From NCBI GenBank assembly GCA_947034895.1, contig OX344762.1, positions 74,828,981 through 74,892,980 on the forward strand: a DNA stretch of 64,000 nt, given 5' to 3'. The position numbers were made by a program, and so were the translations under genes. The notes below the pieces were generated by a model. The model was not told the DNA's origin, ran no database searches, and saw only the letters and a program-made list of their open reading frames with translations. Every line of letters begins with the position of its first letter. Positions within the stretch are counted from its first letter, which is position 1. This stretch comes from Rhytidiadelphus loreus. Its lineage: Eukaryota; Streptophyta; Bryopsida; Hypnales; Hylocomiaceae. This document shows, piece by piece, positions 47,359-59,200 of the stretch.

Positions 47359-47750
47359 TGCTACTTATTGGACTTTGTTGGATTATTAGAATTTAAAAAA
47401 TGGTTATTAATTACAATTCATTTGAAATTGACTGAGTTTCTTCCATTGAGATTATAATCACTCCCCTCTTGTTTTTGTGTACCTCTTGGCGCCAAGAGGT
47501 ACTCCTAACTGTGGAAAGAAAGGAATAAAACAAAAAACAAAAACAAAAACTCTTATTTTTTTTCCATTTTTTTCAACCTCTTAGAAGATTCCTCTTGGCA
47601 CCAAGAAGTACCCTAAAACAAGAGGGGAGTGGTTATAAAATCAAAATCTTGATGAAACATCTTTAATCAATTTCAAACAAATTCCAATTAATCACCAATT
47701 TTTTTCTTCATAAAATCTAGCAAAGTCCGATAAATAGCACATCAAAGTTG
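47359..47750. repeat. Inverted repeat, arms about 170 bp
   Basis: Arms 47359-47525 and 47580-47750. Matched phrases include CACTCCCCTCTTGTTTT and TACCTCTTGGCGCCAAGAGG at the inner ends and GGACTTTG with ATTGG at the outer ends. It lies inside the nested element and next to its right terminus. Confidence 0.65.
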
Positions 47751-48780
47751 TTCAAGGGACCACGGTAATAGGTCCACAGAAATAGGTCCCTGATAATAGG
47801 TACCAAAAATAATAAAATTTGACCAAAACTTTTAAATGGAATCTCTGAAAAATTATATGCTCACAAACTAATAAGCTCACAAGCTCATCCTCACACTCAC
47901 AGAATAGCAACCCTACTAGTACAATTACTAAATTTAAAAAAAAATACATTTTTGGACACATGTAACCATAGGATCTTGTAGTACACCAGTTTGAAAAGAT
48001 GTGGGAAAATTTTCAGAAATTTCCACCCTGTAGATTGCAAGATATTAGCATTTGAATTGACAAAAGTCCATTTTGGGGCCCTCCAAAAACCCGGGTAGTT
48101 GCACTTCACAAGGTCACATTTGTATAAAAAATGTCCAAAATGTGGTGTTATTTTGGATTCATTTTTCAAGGTAAGTTGGCTACATGCTTGAAAATTTTTA
48201 GATCATTTGGATTTGTACAACATATAGAAAAAATTAGTAAATAGAAAGAAGTAGAGAATGATTCAAAATATTAAATTGTTAACAATTTATTCATGGAATT
48301 GAAAAATGCCAATCCAAATGCTTGTAATGTTGTAATAAATCTACACTTACTGTTTTTATTTTTATTTCCAAAAATATTGAAAATTGAGTTAAATAATGGA
48401 CTTCAAAGTTTATCTTGGAGTAGAGATTCCATTACTTGTAAACTACTCGCAAACCAAAACTCTTCATAACTTTCATCTCATTAATCAAAATGCAATGATT
48501 CAAAACTTTCAATGTGTACATAAATCTAAAAAATAAATTTCAAGTTTTTATTTCTTAAAAATTTATTTTTAAAAGAAAAGATTTTAGCTACTCAAACAAC
48601 CCATCGAGTAATGAAAATTACATATCATACAATAACTTTTTAATGATGTAATAAAAAGTTATGAACCTTGGGCACATGTTGTGTGAAAATTTGAAGAAAA
48701 AAAATAAAAATTCCATTTGTAGTGAGATGCCCAAAATTGCTATCTTGCCAAAAAACACAATTTGGGCATTTAGGGATTAA

Positions 48781-49052
48781 GCCTAGGCAATGTCTTTTGA
48801 CACCTTGTTTAAGCCCTCAAAGCCCATACCTTTCATGTATGTGTTTGAAGACTCATATTTTTTGAGTTGAATCTCCCATGTGATGGAGTGAGAGACATGT
48901 GCCTTGTGGTTTCATTTTAGCATGTAGTCATTCTTTAAGAATGGTGTAGACTTGATTTATATGTATTTTGTGAAGTTTTTTTAGTTTGTGCACAAGCCTT
49001 TTCCTTGCTATTATTACTTAAAAAATATATCATTATATAGATAGTTGTAAAG

Positions 49053-49086
<34 letters not shown>

Positions 49087-50239
49087 GTCAAAGCAAAAAT
49101 ACAATATAACATTTCATTATTGTATCTATTGATATCTTATTACCATGCATAGAGGTGATTGAGTCTAAATTCTCATCCATATGGATGCTAATGTAGTATC
49201 ATCAATTCTCTACATGATTGGAATGATAATCAAAATTGTCCTTTTAAACTAAAGCATAGTGAATGAATGAATCTTTGCCACATGTACAAATTTCAGTGAT
49301 GTGTTCATTCACTTCAATGAATTCTTAAATTGTCACTTTTTAACCCAATTCCAAACCTTTCAACTTCAATTTGACACAAAGATCTCATAATTTACACCTA
49401 AATCTAATTTTCACTACCTTAAGTTTCAACAAAATGAAATTTAATACAAATTGAGCACACAATAGAGGTCACAATTGAAATTGGACTCATTTTGGGTATG
49501 TCTACCTTCCATGTTTAATTACAATTATTTTTTTAATCTTTATCTTCATATTGACTTTTTAATTTACTTCTATATTTATTCATAGGTGGTTCCATCTAGT
49601 TATTAATTTAGAAAATGGAGGGCTCTAAAGAATAAAAATTTATTCTTTTATTTTGTTAATGTGTCTATCCAAGATACTTTCTATGGCTCCAAAAAAGCCT
49701 CAAGTACCTCACAACTAAAATTTTGTAGCTATCAAATTCTTTTTTTATACAATTTTCATGCATACATATACTATATATTATATGTAAATATATATAAACC
49801 CTAATCTTAGGATTCACACTTAAAATCAAATAAATTATTATGATACATGAAGGTTAAGAAATTTTCTAGTCCATATTTGGTTTCATAACAAGACTACTTA
49901 ATGGTATCATATCTATTGAATAATTTATATGAATATTTATAAATGAGATATTTGAGGATATTTAATTCAAGTTATAAATAATTTATTGAAAAATAGAACA
50001 AATATTTTTGAGCTATAAAAGATTATCAATATACCAATTTGGAAATATAAATCAAGATTGAATATCAAATGATTTGTTGAAAAAATTATTAACTCATATA
50101 ATTATTTAAAGAAGACCACCAAAAAGTAGATCAATGTGTATCAATGTGTAATTCAAGTATATTTTCATTTCTTGCCTACAGAACTGCAATTAAAGAATAT
50201 AGTTTGTCTCAAATCTAACAATATAAGCAAAAATAAAAA
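48781..50239. other. AT-rich flank upstream of the formin
   Basis: No coding frame recognised. Contains a TA microsatellite at 49053-49081. It should include the formin promoter and any untranslated first exon, but nothing marks them. Confidence 0.35.
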
Positions 50240-53200
50240 ATGGTTGAATCTATTCAAAATACATCAATAGAAGATGTTTCCAGTACAATGATGAGTTTTA
50301 TTGGCTTACAACGAGCTACGAGCTATTTGATTGCAACTTGTAAGTCTTTGATCCTAATAATTATAATAAAAGTTACAAATTTACAACTAATAGCTACATA
50401 AAAGTTTAAAATTTGAACAATTAAATAATACAATTTTTTAATAAGCATAAAATATATATCCTTAAAAATATGAAAAAAATAGATATGCATAAATGTAATA
50501 ATCATTTTTGTAATATTGATAGTCAATACTTTTCATCAATTTATTGAATATTATTGTATATTATATTTATAGATAATATATTGCAACAATGATAATAAAT
50601 TATACAATAACTAAATAAATCATCTCATGATCTGTCTTGTATATATAGCTACCAATGTAAAGGATTTGTTCTCAATTCCAACATGTTGGCAAGATGTACT
50701 TGATATAAAAAAATGGTTTATGCATCTTGATATTGATGGTAAAATTGATATAAATTATACTATAATTTTCAATTATATACCTACTTTTGTATATTTAAAT
50801 GATATGAATATTTAACTATAAATTTTGTCAATTTTTTATATATGCATTTTCAATTCATTTATATAAATAAAATTAATAATTCTTCTAAGTCTTAGAATTT
50901 TAAGTAATATATGAAATGACATCATGTTTCTTGTATCACATATCAAATTTTAATAAGCTAATTTCTGCAATTATATCACAATATATTCATGTTTAAAATC
51001 TTATTTAAATAATATTAAATTAATGTAGATACCAAAAATATCATGATGAAGCATTTGGATTCTCACACAGTTGCAGCAACTATATTACTATATCTGGAAG
51101 AACTCAATGGTTACCTTTTAACGAATTTCCTACATAGTGCATTTGTATCAAGTGCAAGTTACGTATTATAATTTCATTAGAATTATAAATAAAAAAATAA
51201 AAAAATAATTGTTAAAGATTAGAACCTCATGGCCAAAAAAAAATGCTCTAAATTCTTTAAAGAGAAAATGTTTCAACTTTATTTCTACTTTATTCTTTTT
51301 ACATTTCATTCATTCATTAATATATTTTGTTTTATTTTATTTTAAATTTTAATCCTTTCTTTTTTTCTTTCCACCTACTATCATCCTAATTGTAGATCTT
51401 TAATAAGTTTGTATTTTTTCTACATATTTATTTTATTTATTGTTTCTAATACTTTTATTGTTTTTTAATCTTTAATTTTAAATATATCCTTAAAACAATT
51501 TATAATCCATGTAGAACATTCGATTTTATTATAATATTATAATATTTTGATAAATATTTTTTGATAATTACCATTTTACAATTCATAGTTGATTTTATTG
51601 CTTTCATAATCTATAATTGTTTTTATTATTTGTCATGTTTTATAAATAGTTTTTATAATTACTTTAATTATGATTTTTATTATGATAAATATTCCTAATA
51701 ATGGTCAATAATATATGATCATCCATTATTTTATTTCATCTCTTTTAATTTTTTTAATTTGTAGTTGATTCAATCATTTTCATGATTTAGAATTGTCTAT
51801 TATATTTATGATTGTTTTTCTATGATTATTACAAGTATTCTAGGATAATAAATATTCTAAGACATACATATATATATATATATAAAACACCAATCCATGT
51901 AGAATTGTCCTCGTGGCACATACAGACTTACATACATATACAATTTATTTCCTTAATTCTAGATAAGTTTTGGAAACATTATATATATAATTTTTTTTAC
52001 ATTTCAATATTAAAAAAATAGAGTGTTATGTCTATAATAATCTTGTGTTAAAATAAAAGTATAGATTTTATCAATGCTAATAATAATTACTTGTAAACTA
52101 ATTTTACTGATAATTTATTATAACTACTACTAATTTGCAGCAATCTCAAAACAACAAGCACGAACCTACGTATTTCGTTTATTATTGCATCGTCTTCCAC
52201 CATCAAATTATGCATTATTGAAGAATTTGATGTATTTATTTTCTTGTGTTATCTCAATAGAAAATAACATGAAGTCAAACTCATCTCAAATTATTAATAT
52301 TTTGGGTCCCCTCTTATTAAAAAGATCAAATGACAAAAATTTATACTATAGGTATTAATTATTACTTAAGTTCATTTTAGTTGAGTGCTTAATTAGAATG
52401 CTTTATACAATGCAAAATAAATACAATCTTATTTTGATTGTTTTGAGATATTTTTAATCTCAAGATTATGGTATTTTAGTAATAAAATGTTCAATTATAT
52501 TAAAATAAAATGTATATTCTACTAATTATTTATTAATAGGGATTTGACTTTCATTCAAGTTTCAAGAATAATAGCATCTACACTTATAAAAGAGTGGAAT
52601 TTTTTATTCAATTGTGATCATCTTTCACAAAATGAAGTATCAAAATTGAAATTACTAAAGTTTCCATCGAGCTTTACTTGTGGTACAGTACGTGCAATAT
52701 ATTATCTGTATTTTCATTTATATTATGAAGAATTGAATATTATATTTTTAATTTCAAAACAAAGATTTACCAAAATATTAATAACTTTTAATAACTTACT
52801 TTACATTCTTACACTTCATTGATTGTACTCATTGGCTATAGAAAGTTGATTTCATTCTGTATTTTAAATATGTATTTTTTCATTTTTCACTTTTTACATT
52901 ACGTAAAACCACTTCAAAATTGGCAGAATTGTATCATAGAAAACCATCTCAATGACAACAATTTAAGAATAATTAATGCAAAAAAACATCAAAACGGTAC
53001 ATCTTTAATTTCCGACAGCACAAGAGGATCCAAGTTTTTTCACAAAAACATTTGCAAAGGCAACTATGATCAAAGGTGTCAACCCCACTTTTGCATATTT
53101 CAAGATCGCAAAAATAATATAAATGAAGGTGAACATCTTTGTAGATAAATTCCTTGATTGCTACAAAAATATCATATATAAATTACATGATGTTTGACTC

Positions 53201-56200
53201 AAATCAATTACAACAAAACACTTTAGTAATACAACATGTTACTCACAATAAAAATGTTTATCAAATAAATATTAATTATATATTAATTTTATTATTTAAA
53301 AAAGACTTGTAAATAACCACAATACAAATCACAAAACAACATTGTAGAATAATGCAAACAAATATTTGTATTGCAGTTCTTATATAGATCTTAAACAAAA
53401 ATCTAAAGAAAATCACAATACCTTTCAATGTTTTCAAAATGTTTCACAATGTATGAAAAATAACCAAAAAATCAAGTATTTGTGCTACACTAATAAACAA
53501 TATCACATAGATGACTATGATGACATCAAAGAAGAATGTGTATTTCAAAGTGATAATATGCCAAATAAGCTTAAACATGCATTTCATATTCATAACAACT
53601 GTACTTCAATGAATCAAGAATCAAATGATACAAATAAAAACCTCTTTAATACTTGTGGTTTAGATGAAAATGGATATGACACTGAAATCAATTGTTTTAT
53701 ACCTGATTATTGGAAACATCAATTTGATGTCAATGATGAAATTAACATTGCAGAGTGCAACATAGCAAAGAAAAATGATTTAAATCAATCAAATTTAAAC
53801 AATACATTACTTTTAGAAACTAAAAGTGATGCATCAACATCTTGTATCAATCAAACATCTAAAACCACTCAAAACTTACCATCTCAATTACACAAGCCAT
53901 CTTTCTACAATAAACATGTACATCATACATGCAAGCTTTCATTTGAAAAATATTCAAAGCAATTCATAAAAAATTGGAAACAAAGACAAAGGTTTTTACA
54001 AGGACATTTGAAAGTGAAAGTATCAACTAAATGCAAATCCAAAATGTTCACAAATAGAATTTGTAGGAAGTTAAAATATACATCAAATTCGTTATTTGAT
54101 AACCATTATCACTACATTGTGAGAGCACTTCAAGAAGATGGAGATAAAATAATTGAATTGTGTATATCAGACAAAAAATCTTGTGAAGAAAAAATTGCAA
54201 TGTCAACTATTCTAAAAGGGTTTACCAATCACAAAAAGTTAAACCTCAAACACAACTCTCAATTAGCTATGCTTGCAACTTTTATATACTCTCTTATTGG
54301 ATTTTTGAAAAAACAAGATGGAAAAAGTCTTGCACAAAATTTGCATGGAAACAATTTAGGGGAATCAAATAAGAAATTTGAGGTTATCAATACTTTAACT
54401 ACAATGCCCATAAAAATTACAATTAACAAAAATAAATGTAAGAAAGCATGTCAAAATTTATCTTCATTAAATTTTATTGATGATGAACAAACTTTATTAG
54501 AGAGAGGTGCATTCACTAATATAAATAAATTCAATTCATTACCAAAACATGGTTTGGAAGTAGATGATATCATTGTTTCTCAAAACATTTCTTCGAAACT
54601 ACCATCTCCTTGTGAAAGAAAAGAAACAATGGTCACTGCACAATCATCAATTCAACTTAATGAACCGGATAAAAGACCACCAAATGATGGGAGCAATTGT
54701 TCTAGAATGGAAGATAATAATAAATATTTGAGTTTACAAAATGAAACTATTGTGAATATTGAACATGCAATTCAATGTGAAAACAAACCTCTTTTCAAAG
54801 ACAACATATTGATGCCTTTGAATACAAATGAAAATGAAATAAATGAAGAATCATTAGCTTTAGTGAATACTAATAATCCCAAAGAATTAAAGAAAGATTT
54901 TGATTCATATTTTGAAGACAATATGAGAGATTCTAGTATAAGAGTTGTTTCAATCCTTCAAAAAACAAACATAGAACCAATGAAAAATGTAGATTCAATT
55001 CTTCAAAAGAACAACAAAGAATCACCAACATCTTCAAGTTTATTATCATCATGTCAAAAAAATATCATTCTATCAACTCAACATGTGCAACACATGAAAC
55101 CTCATTACACAAATTTATATCCTACAAGAATTATTGAGGATAGAACATCATTTTCCATTATAAATAAATGCAATGAATTGAGAATTATTAGTGATCCAAA
55201 AAATCACACATGCTTTATAGAAAGTGATTTGAATGGTATTAATAGTGATATAAATCATATTAACAATGTTGATTTACAAGAAGTAGAGCATCATGAAAAG
55301 GATGAAAATCTATCTTTAAAATATAAAACAACATCAATAAATAAAAAAGCTTTCAACTATATGAAACTTAATAAATCAAAACTACATCTAGTTACTCAAG
55401 AATCCACAACAATGTTGCCCAAGCAAATAAGTGAAGACTCACTAGTACTATCAACGTGTATTCCTCCTCCTCCACCACCACCACCACCACCTCCACCTCC
55501 ACATGCAAATTTATCATTACCACCTACTTTACTTCCACCATGTTCACCTTTAGATTCACGTTTTATGTTATCTCCTAATTTATCTCCAATGGTTTCACCT
55601 TCATATTCACATTGCTCATCTCCACCTCCACCTCCTCTACCACCACCATTACCATCTACTCGTAAACTAGTAGGTTCATGTTGGAAACCTCCATCATCTT
55701 TTCGACTTCAAGCTCAATTATTTAATGGTTCAAAATTACACCCACCCTCTCCTCCACCCCCACCTCCACCCCCACCCCCACCTCCACCTCCACCTCCTCC
55801 TCAACAACAAATTATTAAACCAAATTCACAAGCTGAATTAGAGAATGCCAAAACTACCTCCCCTCCACCACCTCTACCAAAGTTTAATGAACATGTAATT
55901 TTGGACACTACTATAAAACCAAAATTAAAACAACTTGTATGGGATAAAATTACAACAACTCCAGCACATAAAACAGTTTGGTCAAATACAACATTGGAAA
56001 ATGTAAAGATGGACCTCAAAGAACTTGAATCCCTTTTTGCACTCAATGAAGCAAGCCCAAGGAATTTTACAAAAAAGGTAAAATAGTTCAACGTCAATAT
56101 TAATTATAGATAAATAATAAATAAAAATATATATTTTAATAAATATTATATACTATAATACTTCAAGTTTTAAAATTGACCAAATTTGGTATATTTATAC

Positions 56201-59200
56201 AATTACGTACTATTATATCATAACACATCTCAAATTTGGCACATTCCTAATTTTTAGTTTGTAAACAATTTATAAAAAACGAATTAGTAGAATATTTATA
56301 GGACTTATAGTAAATCTATACAATGTTGGTAAAGACAATAATAACCAACTACTTTTAGCTTTTGATTCTTCAATTAATTCACTTATTCTTGATTTTGAAG
56401 TCTAAAATTAAAATGTGTATTCAATATGTAATTCTTTTATCAAAAAATCAAAAAATCAAAATATTCTTTTTCACTTCAAATAAATTAAGCTCATCCTATT
56501 GTTATATTATTTTATTCAACTATTGAGTCAAACTATTTTGTCCCTATAGGGCAAGACGCAAAATTTATTTTCTTCTAACTTAAAACATTTTAATCTTGCA
56601 AAACTATGTGGTCCAAAGGTCTAGAAGATTGCTACGAATTCCTACAACAGTCTAGTACTCTTGAAAATTTGAACAATGTTTTTAAAGTTCAAAGTGATTC
56701 TCAATACACTAAAAAGTAATAGTTTTGGATATTTTTTGTTTAAAATAATCAAAGAGCTTTCGGGTTTTAAATTGTGTAATAGAAAATAATTGGTTTGAGA
56801 GTGTTTAAGTACAATTCAATATACATCTATACACATGAGTCTGAAAACAAATATTTTTTATAAACTAAATAAATACTGATATATCAATGGAATTTAACTT
56901 TAAAAAAATTGATTGTAATTAGGAAAAATCTCCAAAAAATAAAAAAACACAAGTAGTCACATTATTGGATCTTAAACGTACTCATAACGTTAGCATTCAA
57001 TTGCGAAGTTTACGCATACCATTGCCAAAGCTTACAAAAGCTCTTCAAGTTATTGATTATGATATACTAACTGCAGAGGTCCTTATGGTAATGTTTAACA
57101 CCTTACCTAATGAAGAAGATACAAAATTATTACAAAGCTATAATGGCAATTCAATTTTACTTGCTGAAATAGAGAAGTAAGAACATTTTTTGTTTACATG
57201 ATAAATTTGTTTAAATCTTCAATATATATTTGAGCAAAGACTAAAGTTGCAAATTCAATTCTACAATATCAAAATGTTGGTAAATACATGATATACTATA
57301 ATTTTGCAAATTTCATTAATTTAAACAAAACAAGTACAAACATCTCTATTCATAAAAAAAACTATAACTAATATTTAACATCTAAATGAAATATAAGAGA
57401 AAAATAAAAATTAAGAAAGTTGTATAATTATGATAGGTATTATTTGGAGCTCTTAAAAATTTCAAGCTACAAAAATAGAATCAAATCTTTGATATTCAAA
57501 CAACAATATAAAACAACTTTTGAACAAGTTAGTTTTATATGATAATAGTCATGAGATGAAATTAAATAGATTCTATAAAATAATTATTAAAATATAAAAA
57601 TTTGAATTTAAAGTTTAATGCTTGTTTTTACTATTAGTGATATAAAAAATTGTTGTCAATAAAATTTCAATTAAGTAGTTGTTTTATTAAAATTTAATCA
57701 TTTTATAGAATTGATAAAATAAAATTTGGTTGAATATAAAATTAAAATCCACTTTCAAGTAAGATACATCATATGTTTTTGCATAGTCTTGAAAATGAGA
57801 TGCATACCGATACATTGCAGACTCAACAAGACTTGGAATTATTAAACAAAGCATGTGATCAATTGAAGTCAAGCCAAAGTCTTGTTAAAATCTTAGAAAT
57901 GGTTTTAGTTGTGGGCAATCATTTGAATGGAGGATCGTTTCGTGGAGCAGCAAGGGGTTTTAAGTTAAATGCACTATTGAAGCTAATGGATGTTAAAGGG
58001 CGACAAAAGAATACCACCTTGTTACATTTTGTTGTAGCTGAGCTCCTTAAGATTGATGAAGAGGTAATGATACTTTGGACAAAAAAACATAAAGTTCTCT
58101 ATATAATTTTAAAATAAAATATTTTTTATTTTACTTTTAAAGTAATTTTTTAAATTAAAACAAAACAAAAACTTATGTGTTGAATACAAGCATAGATAAT
58201 TCTTTCAAAATATTGAGAGCATTTATGTTCCATTGTTTCAGGTTGGAAAATTATCAGAAGAAATGAAAGAAGTTAAATTAGTAGCTAATTTGAGTTTGGA
58301 TAGGATACATTTAAACTTAAAAGAGCTTGAGAGGGGAGTAGAATTGGTCAATAAAGAAATTCAAGAAATGGACTCTACTGATGAAATAAGTTTCCTTGAA
58401 ACAATAATACCTTTTGCAAAAGCATCAAAACTTGAATTTGATACTTTACAAGTTTTAGCAACCCTATCATTTGAAAAGATGAAAGATGTAGCGATATATT
58501 TTGGTGAACCCATCAAGGAAGATCGCCAATCTGACCTATTTAAGACCATGCGTGAATTTTTATTTATGTTTGATTGTGTTTGCAATGAAATAAAGAAACC
58601 CAAAAAATATAAGGATGATGCGGCTTCAAAGATTCATGTAGAAAAAAGGTTTGTGCTTTCACTTGTGTTATTTAGATGAAGGCATGTATTTCTTAACTTA
58701 ATATTCTAGATTCATTGATGCTATATATTGTTTGCCTTTATGATTTCATCTATTCTTATTTTGATTTCCAAATGATGTTCTATAAAATAAAAGTTCATTG
58801 TCATTACTATTATCAAGTTTTTAAATTATTCATTGTGTCAAATGAGCATAACCTTGATAGAAAGCACTAACATAAAAAAAAGCTAATTTTCATGAAATAA
58901 AATATATTAAAATTAAAATTTATGATAACATAAAAGCATTAACAATAAAATTTTCATATTTGATATATATAGTTTAATTTAAATATTTTTGTGTTCATGC
59001 TTGCAAAAGGTCAAAAAGCTCTATATCTTCAAATAATAACTCTCCACAAGTTTCAACTTCTTATTGTGAAGAAACAAGTAAGCTACTAAAGTCTTAAATA
59101 GAAAGAAATGAAAATATGTTTTTTCAATATCTAAGTGAATCATTGCAATAAATGCATTCCATTAAAACACAATTTTGTACAATAAATATTTCAAAATTAC

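Larger units (their letters stand above)
46354..47919. mobile_element. Nested long-TIR element with internal tandem repeats
   Basis: Left end CTAGTAG and a right end CTACTAG are inverted. About 200 bp inside each end pair imperfectly: the left GTGGACCTATTACCATGGT faces a right GACCACGGTAATAGGTCCAC, and ATTTTAGTCAAATTTT pairs with AAAATTTGACCAAAAC. The flanks TGTAATTT and TACAATTA could be a decayed 8-bp duplication, which would suggest a hAT-like element. No transposase is present. Confidence 0.6.
46296..48780 (-). mobile_element. Family A element, reverse copy, interrupted by a nested element
   Basis: Starts TTAACCCCTAAATGTTTTGG and ends GCATTTAGGGATTAA. The two outer parts (46296-46353 and 47920-48780) together match the reference copy at 26837-27772 in reverse order. 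The interruption of about 1566 bp is a separate element, described next. Confidence 0.7.

Noticed and set aside
50240..53075. Class II formin with an N-terminal PTEN-like domain
   Set aside because: No phosphatase signature (HC..G..R) appears in the upstream exons; the motif order fits RhoGAP instead.
52819..53148. A 109-codon frame as a separate small gene
   Set aside because: Its second half is formin exon 6 (52927-53075) in phase on both sides; its first part is intron.
59095..59097. Stop codon at 59095-59097 as the sole formin end
   Set aside because: A strong donor precedes it and splicing in phase to 61346 gives a formin-like basic tail; kept only as an alternative isoform.
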